DNA from: Halodesulfovibrio spirochaetisodalis
GTDB taxonomy: Bacteria > Desulfobacterota > Desulfovibrionia > Desulfovibrionales > Desulfovibrionaceae
Length of the DNA stretch: 64,000 nt
Reading direction: 5' to 3'
NCBI RefSeq assembly: GCF_001672295.1
Contig: NZ_JXMS01000004.1
Span: 1 to 64,000 of the forward strand
The notes under the pieces were generated by a model. The model did no database searches, was not told where the DNA came from, and was given only the letters and a program-made list of their open reading frames with translations. Shown here piece by piece: positions 38,079-46,502 of this stretch. The position numbers and the translations under genes were made by a program. Position 1 is the first letter of the stretch, and every line of letters starts with the position of its first letter.

Positions 38079-39293
38079 ATGGAGGCAAAGCAACCTCTTG
38101 CAGACAAAATTCGCCCGAATTCTTTTGAAGGATTTACAGGGCAGGAACATCTGTCTGCGCGTATCACCGCGCTGACAAAAGCAACCAGACTTCCCAGCCT
38201 GCTACTGTTCGGCCCTCCCGGCTGCGGTAAATCCACTCTGGCTCTCCTTCTCGCCAAGAACACCGGACAAAACTGGCTACGGGTAAGCGCTCCGGAAGCA
38301 GGGTTAACCCAGCTTCGCAAATCGCTTAAAGGCGTAGAAGTTCTGGTTCTGGATGAACTTCACCGTTTTTCTAAAGCGCAACAGGACTTCTTCCTTCCGA
38401 TTCTTGAATCAGGAGAAATCACCCTTATTGCGACCACTACTGAAAACCCGTCCTTCAGTGTTACACGGCAGCTTTTGTCCAGATTGCACACGCTTAAACT
38501 TAAGCCACTGCCCAGCACCTCACTACAAACTCTCGCTCAAAAGGGCGCGGAAGCCTGCGGTGTTGAACTGGACGAAACGGTCTATGAAATGGTTGCTGGC
38601 ATTGCTCACGGTGATGCTCGAACCATGCTGAACCTTGTAGAATACATTGCACAACTCCCTCCTGAAGCAAGAGAGCCTGATCAGCTCAAAGCTGCCCTGC
38701 CTGACGTAATCGCACGGCACGACAAAAACGGCGACAGTCACTATGAGCTGGCCTCTGCCATGATCAAATCCATCCGGGGAAGTGATGTTGATGCTGCGCT
38801 CTACTATCTCGCGAGCCTTCTGGAAGGTGGAGAAGATCCCCGCTTCGTATGCCGCAGACTCATACTTTCCGCCTCAGAAGATGTGGGACTTGCTGACCCA
38901 AACGCATTGCCGTTAGCGGTCTCATGTCAACAAGCAGTTGAGTTTGTTGGAATGCCGGAAGGCTTCATTCCACTGGCTGAAACTGTAACCTATTTGGCGC
39001 TTGCACCTAAGAGCAATTCGACCTATGCAGCATATTTGGCAGCTGCAAAAGAGATACGAGCACACGGGAGAAAACCCGTGCCACTGCACTTACGAAACCC
39101 CTCTACCAAACTCCAAAAAGAGTGGGGGTACGGCAAGGGCTACCTTTATCCACACAACTACCCGGAAGGCTATGTTCCCCAGCAATATCTTCCGGACGAC
39201 CTTGCAGGTCGCAGATTCTATCAACAGAGGGAACAAGGTGTAGAACCCCGCCTTACTGCGTGGCTTGCTCGTGCCAGAAAAAGCTTCCGTTAA
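38079..39293 (+). CDS. rarA: replication-associated recombination protein A (RarA/MgsA)
   Basis: A 404-residue AAA+ ATPase that acts at stalled forks. Walker A GPPGCGKST is at 45-53 and Walker B VLVLDELHRF near 86-95. The clamp-loader-like C-terminal domain has the YLYPHNYPEG motif. ATG at 38079 is chosen because AAGGAG stands 6 bp before it; starts at 38052 and 38073 are too early for that site. Confidence 0.93.
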   Translation: MEAKQPLADKIRPNSFEGFTGQEHLSARITALTKATRLPSLLLFGPPGCGKSTLALLLAKNTGQNWLRVSAPEAGLTQLRKSLKGVEVLVLDELHRFSKAQQDFFLPILESGEITLIATTTENPSFSVTRQLLSRLHTLKLKPLPSTSLQTLAQKGAEACGVELDETVYEMVAGIAHGDARTMLNLVEYIAQLPPEAREPDQLKAALPDVIARHDKNGDSHYELASAMIKSIRGSDVDAALYYLASLLEGGEDPRFVCRRLILSASEDVGLADPNALPLAVSCQQAVEFVGMPEGFIPLAETVTYLALAPKSNSTYAAYLAAAKEIRAHGRKPVPLHLRNPSTKLQKEWGYGKGYLYPHNYPEGYVPQQYLPDDLAGRRFYQQREQGVEPRLTAWLARARKSFR

Positions 39294-39319
39294 TTCCCTA
39301 TTAGCATCAGGAGACACAC

Positions 39320-39868
39320 ATGCTAAAGAAGCTACTCTGCGTTGCAGTAGTAGTTGTAAGTTGCTACGCCCTTTCAGGATGTGCAATCTACAACGCTGCT
39401 GTTGACGAGCGCAACATTGGAGAACAATATTCAGATACCGTCATTACGGCAACAGTTCTCAAAAAAATTGTAAACAGCAAAGACCTCAGCCCGTTAGATA
39501 TCGCTGTGAATACCTACAACAAAAAAGTGTATCTTATCGGCGAAGTCGACTCACTTGCTCAACGCAACACAGCAATCAAGCTCGCACAGAATACAGAAGG
39601 GGTACAAAGCGTAGTCCCTTACTTACTGCTTAAAAATGAACAGGACTTTTGTGGAACAACTGATAACCTGTCAATGCAAACAAGCTTGAGCAAAGACCTG
39701 ATCGGTGACAAAGACATATGGTCTACAAACGTTTCCGTTGATGTAGTTCAATGCAACATTGTTCTCACAGGTATTGTAGGTTCAAACGCTGAAAAGCAAC
39801 AAATTCTTGAACACGCCAGAGCTGTCCCCAAAGTACGCTCGGTAACCTCCTACATCCAAGTTCAATAA
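39320..39868 (+). CDS. BON-domain lipoprotein
   Basis: A 182-residue protein with signal peptide and lipobox LSGC at about 18-21. Two BON domains (about 40-110 and 115-182) contain the VYLIGEVDSLAQRNTA and IVLTGIVGSNAEKQ turns. BON proteins of the OsmY/DolP type bind phospholipid and keep the outer membrane intact. A terminator follows. Confidence 0.88.
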   Translation: MLKKLLCVAVVVVSCYALSGCAIYNAAVDERNIGEQYSDTVITATVLKKIVNSKDLSPLDIAVNTYNKKVYLIGEVDSLAQRNTAIKLAQNTEGVQSVVPYLLLKNEQDFCGTTDNLSMQTSLSKDLIGDKDIWSTNVSVDVVQCNIVLTGIVGSNAEKQQILEHARAVPKVRSVTSYIQVQ

Positions 39869-39883
39869 GCGCGTTATGCAAAG

Positions 39884-39905
39884 AAGGCAGTTTACAGGCT
39901 GCCTT
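39884..39905 (+). terminator. intrinsic terminator after the BON lipoprotein
   Basis: AAGGCAG pairs with CTGCCTT, followed by a T-run. Confidence 0.8.
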
Positions 39906-39982
39906 TTTTCATACTTGCAGAATCTCATCGCCTGAACGCTACACACCATTCGTTGAGTAGCATGACGTAGGATAACTACATA

Positions 39983-40014
39983 AAAAAAGCGATTCCATAT
40001 GGAATCGCTTTTTT
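39983..40014 (-). terminator. intrinsic terminator after ettA
   Basis: AAAAAAGCGATTCC pairs with GGAATCGCTTTTTT. The sequence is self-complementary and probably works in both directions. Confidence 0.88.
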
Positions 40015-40062
40015 AATATCATCACAGCGCCCTGCAGAGCCTGCTTTTTTTCAATTTGACTA

Positions 40063-41748
40063 CTAGCGGGTAAGCTTGCGGTATTTGATACGATGAGGCT
40101 GGTCAGCTTCTTTTCCAAGACGCTTTTTGCGGTCAGCTTCATATTCTGTGTAGTTACCGTCAAAGAATACAACCTGAGAATCACCTTCAAACGCAAGAAT
40201 ATGAGTCGCAAGGCGATCAAGGAACCAACGGTCGTGAGAGATAACCAGTACGGAACCTGCGAAGTTTTCAAGTGCTTCTTCGAGTGCACGCATGGTGTTT
40301 ACATCAAGGTCGTTTGTCGGTTCGTCAAGCAGGATAACGTTAGCACCTGACTTAAGAATCTGCGCAAGATGTACACGATTTCGCTCACCACCTGAAAGAA
40401 CAGCAACATCTTTCTGTTGATCCGCACCGGTAATACCGAAGCGGGAGCAGTATGCACGGGAGTTCACTTCCTGTGTGCCGAGCTTAACAGTATCGTATCC
40501 ACCGGAAATCACTTCGTACACAGACTTTCCAGCTTCAAGGGTGTCACGTCCCTGATCAACATGAGCAAACTGAACAGTTTCACCGATCTTAACTTCACCG
40601 GAATCTGGCTGTTCTTCACCGACAAGCATTTTAAAGGTGGTGGATTTACCAGCACCGTTAGGCCCGATAATACCCACAATAGCACCGGCAGGGATGATGC
40701 AGTTCATGTTCTCTACAAGCAGTTTATCGCCCATAGATTTCGTAACATCTTTCATCTCGATAACTTGCTTACCAAGACGTGGTCCCGGTGGGATGTAAAT
40801 TTCAAGATCCTTCGCATGCGCTTCGGATTCATGAGATACTAAAGATTCGTATGCGCTGATACGTGCTTTGGATTTGGTATGACGGCCTTTTGGGGACATA
40901 CGGATCCACTCAAGTTCTCTCTGAAGCGTTTTCTGGCGCTCGGACTCTTTCTTTTCTTCCTGAGCAAGGCGCTTCTGCTTCTGGTCAAGCCAGCTGGAGT
41001 AGTTACCTTTCCACGGAATACCGCGGCCACGGTCAAGTTCGAGAATCCAGCCAGCCACGTTATCAAGGAAGTAACGATCGTGAGTAACAGCGATTACAGT
41101 ACCCGGGAAGTTCTGCAGGTAGCGTTCAAGCCAGGCAACTGATTCTGCATCAAGGTGGTTAGTCGGTTCGTCAAGAAGCAAAATATCCGGATTCTGCAAC
41201 AGCAAACGACATAAAGCCACACGGCGTCTCTCACCACCTGAGATAACATTAACAGGTGTATCCGCAGGCGGACAACGCAATGCATCCATTGCCATCTGCA
41301 GGCGGGAGTCAATGTCCCACGCGCCCTTGGCATCCATCTGTTCCTGAACCTGAGCCTGCTTCTCAATGAGAGCATCCATTTCTTCAGGTTCCATCGGCTC
41401 AGCGAACTTAGCGTTGATGTCGTTGAACTCATTAATAAGTTCCATTACGTCACCGACACCCTCTTCAACTACTTCACGTACTGTGCGTGTTTCATCCAAA
41501 AGAGGTTCCTGCTCAAGGTAACCGATTGTAAATCCCGGAGAAACATGTGTTTCACCTTCAAAAGCAGTATCAACACCTGCAAGAACTTTAAGAAGAGAGG
41601 ATTTACCGGAGCCGTTAAGACCCAGCACACCGATTTTTGCACCATAAAAATAGGAAAGAGAAATATTTTTCAATACCTCTTTCTGGCCGTGACGTTTTGT
41701 CACGCGAACCATTGAATAAATAATTTTATCCGGCTCGTTCTGACTCAT
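40063..41748 (-). CDS. ettA: energy-dependent translational throttle protein EttA
   Basis: A 561-residue ABC-F ATPase with two nucleotide-binding domains (Walker A GLNGSGKSS and GPNGAGKST) and no membrane part. The arm region DEPTNHLDAESVAWLERYL and the linker with GRGIPWKGNYSSWL fit EttA rather than Uup. EttA gates the ribosome according to the ADP/ATP ratio. It stands alone and is closed by a terminator. Confidence 0.93.
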   Translation of the reverse strand: MSQNEPDKIIYSMVRVTKRHGQKEVLKNISLSYFYGAKIGVLGLNGSGKSSLLKVLAGVDTAFEGETHVSPGFTIGYLEQEPLLDETRTVREVVEEGVGDVMELINEFNDINAKFAEPMEPEEMDALIEKQAQVQEQMDAKGAWDIDSRLQMAMDALRCPPADTPVNVISGGERRRVALCRLLLQNPDILLLDEPTNHLDAESVAWLERYLQNFPGTVIAVTHDRYFLDNVAGWILELDRGRGIPWKGNYSSWLDQKQKRLAQEEKKESERQKTLQRELEWIRMSPKGRHTKSKARISAYESLVSHESEAHAKDLEIYIPPGPRLGKQVIEMKDVTKSMGDKLLVENMNCIIPAGAIVGIIGPNGAGKSTTFKMLVGEEQPDSGEVKIGETVQFAHVDQGRDTLEAGKSVYEVISGGYDTVKLGTQEVNSRAYCSRFGITGADQQKDVAVLSGGERNRVHLAQILKSGANVILLDEPTNDLDVNTMRALEEALENFAGSVLVISHDRWFLDRLATHILAFEGDSQVVFFDGNYTEYEADRKKRLGKEADQPHRIKYRKLTR

Positions 41749-42050
41749 ATTACCACCTTGAATCTATTAGTAAACTGAATAACAGCTACTGGTTTCTATT
41801 CCGCTCCACAATATCTTTCGTTTATGTGAAAACAGAACGCCGATCGATATTATGGAAATATTTTTTCCCCTTTTTGCGCATTTGCTGCAAATTGTCCAGA
41901 AAAGGAAATCACGTCTTTCCAATAAGGTAACCACTCTCAGTGATAGACTTAGAAAGATTTTAGACTTGATCTAACACGTTGTAATGCAAGTTTGTTCTAT
42001 GATAGCAAGATGCAACATTGTCCACGTTATTTCGATTGACCGGAGAATAC
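41749..42050. other. divergent intergenic region ettA / acyltransferase
   Basis: No gene is seen. The region is AT-rich and should carry the promoters of both flanking genes. No repeat or operator stands out. Confidence 0.4.
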
Positions 42051-42833
42051 ATGAAAAATTACGCTGTAATGTACAGTAACACATACACTACACCTGAAGA
42101 TGCTAAAGGCTTTATCTCCAGCCTGTTACCTTCTTTTGCTTTTTACCCTTCAATGGCCAAAACTGCATATTTTGCAAACAAAGAGGCAAAACAAGGGAAG
42201 TCTTCCGATCAGGCATGGGTCAAAGGGAGCCTTGATATTATCAAAGCGCTGGAACGTGTCGGCGTTTCTCTTTCATTTGACAATCTTTCTGCCTTTACGG
42301 AACTTGATTCGCCTTGTGTATTCATAGGCAACCATATGAGTACATTGGAAACATTTGTCCTCCCTGCAATAATTCAACCTCATAAGCCGGTGACCTTTGT
42401 GGTAAAAAGCTCTTTGCTTACCTACCCGTTTTTCGGTGACCTCATGGCTTCCCGCAATCCAATTGCTCTGGAGCGTACTAATCCTCGAGAAGACCTGAAA
42501 AAAGTTCTTTCTGAAGGAACCGAGAAGCTTCAACAGGGAAAATCTGTCATCGTTTTTCCACAGTCCACACGCAGCACGCAGTTTGATCGCAAAAAATTTA
42601 ACTCAATAGGAGTCAAGCTTGCGAAAAAAGCCGGTGTTCCAATTGTACCGCTTGCATTAAAAACAGATTGCTGGGGATGCGGAAAGTTTAGCAAAGAGTT
42701 CGGCCCGATTGACACCGCCAAAAAGGTTCATTTTTCCTTTGGTGCTCCGTTCACTATAGAAGGAACCGGAAAAGAAGAACACGCACGCGTTTGTGACTTC
42801 ATTGAAACATCACTCGAAAAATGGTCTGAATAA
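42051..42833 (+). CDS. 1-acyl-glycerol-3-phosphate acyltransferase-like protein
   Basis: A 260-residue PlsC-family protein. The acceptor motif is NHMSTLE at 94-100, so the usual HX4D reads HX4E (His95, Glu100). The second motif FPEGTRS reads FPQSTRS at 169-175. Both changes retain the motif framework but may alter substrate or activity. There is no strong transmembrane helix. ATG at 42051 has CGGAG upstream. A terminator follows. Confidence 0.75.
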   Translation: MKNYAVMYSNTYTTPEDAKGFISSLLPSFAFYPSMAKTAYFANKEAKQGKSSDQAWVKGSLDIIKALERVGVSLSFDNLSAFTELDSPCVFIGNHMSTLETFVLPAIIQPHKPVTFVVKSSLLTYPFFGDLMASRNPIALERTNPREDLKKVLSEGTEKLQQGKSVIVFPQSTRSTQFDRKKFNSIGVKLAKKAGVPIVPLALKTDCWGCGKFSKEFGPIDTAKKVHFSFGAPFTIEGTGKEEHARVCDFIETSLEKWSE

Positions 42834-42842
42834 ACTATAGCA

Positions 42843-42881
42843 AAAAACCAGCGCTACAGTGACAGTGTAACGCTGGTTTTT
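42843..42881 (+). terminator. intrinsic terminator after the acyltransferase
   Basis: AAAAACCAGCG pairs with CGCTGGTTTTT, with a second inner TACA/TGTA stem. Confidence 0.88.
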
Positions 42882-43137
42882 CGCATTGTATTCAACTGTA
42901 GTGCACCCGTATTTTCGTGTATTCTGGCATTATAAATTCTTACTGCTGTATAGACCTGCCCTACTGAAATCCACATCCTGCATTCTAACCACCCCCATTA
43001 CTGCTTGAATTTATTTTATTTTTCAAAGCAGATATCAGCCCAAACCCCTCGGTACAACAAGACAAAATTTATTTCTCACGCATTGACGCAAAAAAATTTG
43101 TGAGCTAAGCGTTATTGCGTGCTCAAACAGTTTGTGA

Positions 43138-43169
43138 AGTAGTGTTTTGAGTTGCCGCGAAACACTACT
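43138..43169. promoter_or_regulatory. candidate TetR operator
   Basis: A perfect inverted repeat: AGTAGTGTTT (43138-43147) and AAACACTACT (43160-43169) with a 12-base spacer, 30 bp before the regulator start. A further half-like AAACTACT follows near 43181. Its position fits autoregulation. Confidence 0.5.
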
Positions 43170-43199
43170 GGATTAACCCTAAAACTACTGGGTCAAGCT

Positions 43200-43778
43200 A
43201 TGACAATGACAAAAAAAGAAGCTCTGTTACTGGCTGCAAAAGAGCTCTTTGGTGAGTATGGTTACTCTGAAACCACGTTCAAGAAAATTTCAGAACGTGC
43301 AGGAGTAGCTCTTGGACTGCTTACACACCATTACGGAAACAAAGAAAAATTGTTTCTGGCAGCTGGACTGGATGTTCTCGACGACTTCATTATCAAGCTG
43401 AGAGAAGCATGTGCACAAGGTAATACCGGCTATGATTCTGTAATGAATTTCTGCCGAACATATCTTGATTACTCCGTAACACCGGAATCACACTTCCTTG
43501 TTCTCGTTCGCTGCTCTCCATACTCAGACATGAAAACTCAAACTGATCGCGACATCATGTATGAAAAATTCAATCAAGTACCACGAGAGCTTGAGTATCA
43601 TGTACGAAGAGGAATAGAAGACGGTTCGATCAGAGATTTACCTGCTCATGAAACCACCACTGTTCTTACCTGTAATCTGGTTGGTGCGATCCGAACAAGA
43701 CTGCTTACACCATACGCGCCAGCCAACCTCTACGATGAAGTCCTGAAATTTATTTCCCGCAGTATTAAAAACGACTAG
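43200..43778 (+). CDS. TetR-family transcriptional regulator
   Basis: About 192 residues. The N-terminal helix-turn-helix is clear (ETTFKKISERAGVALGLLTHHYGNKEKLF). The C-terminal ligand domain is unassigned. The start is uncertain: ATG at 43200 or 43206 fits the family, and an earlier in-frame start at 43152 would cover the candidate operator. The gene stands alone, so its targets are unknown apart from likely itself. Confidence 0.88.
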   Translation: MTMTKKEALLLAAKELFGEYGYSETTFKKISERAGVALGLLTHHYGNKEKLFLAAGLDVLDDFIIKLREACAQGNTGYDSVMNFCRTYLDYSVTPESHFLVLVRCSPYSDMKTQTDRDIMYEKFNQVPRELEYHVRRGIEDGSIRDLPAHETTTVLTCNLVGAIRTRLLTPYAPANLYDEVLKFISRSIKND

Positions 43779-43796
43779 TCTGCACTACTAGGACGA

Positions 43797-43828
43797 AAAA
43801 AAGGAAGAGATAATTCTCTTCCTTTTTT
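43797..43828. terminator. bidirectional intrinsic terminator
   Basis: AAAAAAGGAAGAGA pairs with TCTCTTCCTTTTTT between convergent genes. Confidence 0.85.
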
Positions 43829-43870
43829 TATGCTCAAAATATGAACTTAGTGCTTCAAGAAAACGAAGCA

Positions 43871-44248
43871 CTAAGAAATCTTAACCAACAGCGGGATGCT
43901 ATGGCGAGCACAAGACTCCTCCTGAGTCCTGCCAAGCTCAAAGCTCACTGCTTCTTTACCTGCTGCTGCCGCAATTTCATCCACCACACCTTTAACATTA
44001 ATAATAGGATGACGCATGAACACCTGCGGAAGTCCGTACGTTAAGTTACAAGCAAGACAAGCACCGTTACGCTGATTTAAATGAAATGCGAACTCCAACG
44101 TATCGCCAGTTGCTGCTATGAAAGCCAGCTCAATGTCGTACGCACCGCTCTCAGCTTCACCGTATAATGCATCGAAAAATTCGTCCGTCTTAGATGCCGG
44201 GAACAACTCGCCCAACTTTTCCTTTGTAAACACTGTATCCAACTGCAT
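43871..44248 (-). CDS. conserved hypothetical protein
   Basis: A 125-residue soluble alpha/beta protein of unknown function. FFDALYGEAESGAYDIELAF and the CLACNLTYGLPQVFMRHP segment with two cysteines are its clearest marks. I recall similar short proteins in Desulfovibrio with uninformative names. ATG at 44248 is preferred to GTG at 44260 because GGGAG lies 7 bp upstream. Confidence 0.65.
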   Translation of the reverse strand: MQLDTVFTKEKLGELFPASKTDEFFDALYGEAESGAYDIELAFIAATGDTLEFAFHLNQRNGACLACNLTYGLPQVFMRHPIINVKGVVDEIAAAAGKEAVSFELGRTQEESCARHSIPLLVKIS

Positions 44249-44360
44249 AGTCACTCCCACCTTTTTCTTTCTGTTGTGCCGATTTTTTTCTGCAACAAAT
44301 TTGACTGCATAACAATGCTCAAAATTGCTCAGATATACACCCTATATATTTTACAGTTGC

Positions 44361-45407
44361 TCAGCAAGCAGAGGACAGCTTCTGGAGCCGTTCGATAACA
44401 TCCTCTTCAAGCTGCAAAAAGCGCACTGAAATATTCTTTATAGAAAACTGCTGCAACAGCTCCTGTACAGCCATTGGTTTACATTCAGCAATCAACCCAC
44501 CATGAAATGCTAAATACCCGACAATTGCCTCAGCAGTAATTCCGGCTTCACGCATTTTACGCAGCTCAAAATGCCCATGTCTCTTAGCCAACCTCTCCCC
44601 TTCATGATCGAGAACAAGTGGCAGGTGAATGTATTCAGGAGGTCTGCACCCTAGCAGCTCATATAGGTAGACCTGTCGTGGCGTACAGTGAAGGATATCC
44701 TCACCGCGCACAACTTGAGTTATGCCTTGCCTTATATCATCAACAACGACTGCAAGCTGATATGCAAATACTCCGTCAGAACGCCTCAATGGAAAATCAC
44801 CACCGCATTCTTTCCAGCTCATATGACAATCGCCATGCAAGGTGTCCGTGAAGCAAATCTCATCTTTAGGGCAATGAAGCCGCATGGAGCTTCTACGCCC
44901 CGAGCGTTCTCGCTCTCTCCTTTCATCATCAGAAAGCCGCAAGCAAAGCTCAGGATATGCATTACCATAGTCCTGCATATGTGGTGCAGAAGCCAACGAC
45001 CGGAGTTCTTTCCTTGTACAAAAGCACGGATAAACCAGACCGGCATCCTCAAGCGCTGTAATCACTCGCTCATATAGCATGGTAGATTCGCTCTGCGTAT
45101 ACGGAGCATTATCTCCGCCCACATCGGCACCTTCATCCCAATCCAGACCGAGCCAGTGCAGATCTTCAATAAGTCCTTCTACAAATTCTGGCTTTGATCT
45201 GTCGGGGTCTATATCTTCGATCCGTAAAACGAGTGAGCCACCGGCCTTACGAGCTGCAAGCCAGCAAACAAGAAAGGACCATGCATTCCCTAAATGCATG
45301 TATCCGGTAGGCGAAGGAGCAAGACGGCCTTTTACAGAAGATGATGATGTCGATATGGCCGGACAAATTTCGGCTGCGATTCGGGCAAGATTACGTATAG
45401 AACTCAT
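44361..45407 (-). CDS. gluQ: glutamyl-Q tRNA(Asp) synthetase
   Basis: A 348-residue shortened glutamyl-tRNA synthetase with no anticodon-binding domain. It attaches Glu to queuosine in tRNA-Asp. GRLAPSPTGYMHLGN (HIGH equivalent HLGN at 38-41), LRIEDIDPDRSKP and the KMSKS equivalent RLAKRHGH are present. CFCTRKEL supplies zinc cysteines. The N-terminus has about 25 extra residues and no clear ribosome-binding site, so the start may be later. Confidence 0.87.
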   Translation of the reverse strand: MSSIRNLARIAAEICPAISTSSSSVKGRLAPSPTGYMHLGNAWSFLVCWLAARKAGGSLVLRIEDIDPDRSKPEFVEGLIEDLHWLGLDWDEGADVGGDNAPYTQSESTMLYERVITALEDAGLVYPCFCTRKELRSLASAPHMQDYGNAYPELCLRLSDDERRERERSGRRSSMRLHCPKDEICFTDTLHGDCHMSWKECGGDFPLRRSDGVFAYQLAVVVDDIRQGITQVVRGEDILHCTPRQVYLYELLGCRPPEYIHLPLVLDHEGERLAKRHGHFELRKMREAGITAEAIVGYLAFHGGLIAECKPMAVQELLQQFSIKNISVRFLQLEEDVIERLQKLSSAC

Positions 45408-45715
45408 GTAGAGTTGAAATCATGCCAAGGCTGATAAGTCAACCATAAGTGATACTCTACAATACAATATGAAGCATATCCTACCATTGCCTGTCTTCAC
45501 CTGCTCCCGACGCAATCATGATGTCCTCTGAATGGTCAGCAAATATGAGCACACTAGCGTGCTGCCGAATGATTTATTTTCAGGCATTGAAAAAAATAAC
45601 ATCTGTATTTGCAAGCTATACCTCAAAGATCACCAAAGTACTCTGCCTTCGGAGAGTCTAATATATTCTTCCCTCTCCCCACTTATGGTATTGTTACCAT
45701 AAAAAAGGAGCAGCT
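45408..45715. other. intergenic region gluQ / small gene
   Basis: No gene is seen. It holds the divergent promoters of gluQ and of the 56-residue gene. An ATGGTA-TTG-TACCAT-like dyad (45684-45700) lies just before the small gene. Confidence 0.4.
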
Positions 45716-45886
45716 ATGTCAAAGAAAGATTGTTTCCCTAAAGACACCAAGACCGAGTGCAGACAACGAAACATTCATGAAGGAGCAACACAGGCATCCT
45801 ATTTTGTTACAGAAAACAGAGACATAATGCCTGCCGAGCGTAAGCAGTATGAAATGTTGTTCGGTAATAGAAAAGCGAAAAAGTAG
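45716..45886 (+). CDS. small hypothetical protein
   Basis: A 56-residue charged protein (MSKKDCFPKD start, GNRKAKK end) with two cysteines and no membrane span. AAAAGGAG stands 6 bp before the ATG, which is the main support. An ATGGTA/TACCAT dyad lies just upstream. The function is unknown. It may share a transcript with the structured RNA that follows and ends at 46195. Confidence 0.55.
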   Translation: MSKKDCFPKDTKTECRQRNIHEGATQASYFVTENRDIMPAERKQYEMLFGNRKAKK

Positions 45887-46010
45887 CCGGACAACCCCCG
45901 TCCTTCTTGGCTTAATGTGTAAAGTTTAAAAAATTATACAAAATATATTGATCTGGTCATTGTTACGAGTTAAGCTGTAATCACACTAAGTGAAATACTA
46001 TCAAAAGTTG

Positions 46011-46202
46011 GTTAGTTCACCTTTGAAACGAAACTGATAGAATCTGATGTTCAGGAGGTGTCCTTTTGGAAACTCCACCACGCACTGTAACTGACGAATG
46101 AGCATGTTGCTGTTCGTCATGATTCGACCAGGTAACTAATTAATTTTCAACGTAACACACAGACCAAAGCACCAAGACAGCATGTCTTGGTGCTTTTTTT
46201 GT
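46011..46202 (+). ncRNA. candidate structured RNA or attenuated leader
   Basis: Three hairpins lie in a row. GGAG..TCC-TTTT-GGA..CTCC spans 46054-46076. TGACGAA (46092-46098) pairs with TTCGTCA (46113-46119). A strong terminator is at 46167-46195. AGGAGG at 46053 precedes a TTG-started reading METPPRTVTDE that stops inside the second hairpin. This could be a small RNA or a leader-peptide attenuator. It matches no RNA family I know (not 6S, SRP, RNase P, tmRNA or tRNA-Sec). Confidence 0.4.
46167..46195 (+). terminator. strong intrinsic terminator upstream of hysBA
   Basis: AAGCACCAAGACA pairs perfectly over 13 bp with TGTCTTGGTGCTT around GCA, followed by seven T. The nearest upstream gene ends 281 bp earlier. 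Confidence 0.92.
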
Positions 46203-46502
46203 TTCCCTCCACACTTCACCGTACATTTTTACATCCATCTGCCTCTTTTTTGCTACGAAGCAAACTAGTTACTCAACCAGTCGTGCCACTTATTTACATT
46301 TAATGCTACATAGTGACTCGATTGAGCAAACAGTCATCGCACAAAACTCCATTTATTAACTTTTTCTATAAATTACAGGAGAAATTATCGGCATCTTATT
46401 GACACATTTTGCCAGCAGGATGTACGAGTTTTATTGTTCTTCAACGTTATAGATTCGTTTGATACTTATGGTTTACAAACGCCAAAATGCAAGGAGGCAG
46501 GG

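Larger units (their letters stand above)
42834..43199. other. intergenic region with terminator and candidate operator
   Basis: The left end is the acyltransferase terminator (42843-42881). The right end holds the inverted repeat before the TetR gene. The middle 250 bp is AT-rich with no gene. Confidence 0.6.
45887..46502. other. long intergenic region upstream of hysBA
   Basis: The left half (to about 46200) is the candidate structured RNA and its terminator. The right half (46203-46502) is the hysBA promoter region; TTGACA occurs at 46400-46405 with only a weak -10 partner. No protein gene longer than a short peptide is supported. Confidence 0.5.

Noticed and set aside
46011-46202. tRNA-Sec, 6S, SRP or RNase P RNA
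   Set aside because: No cloverleaf or CCA end, no GGAAGGAAGCAG-type SRP core and no GAGGAAAGTCC RNase P core could be found.
46434-46502. Longer N-terminus for HysB
   Set aside because: The Tat twin-arginine signal and AAGGAGG place the start at 46503.
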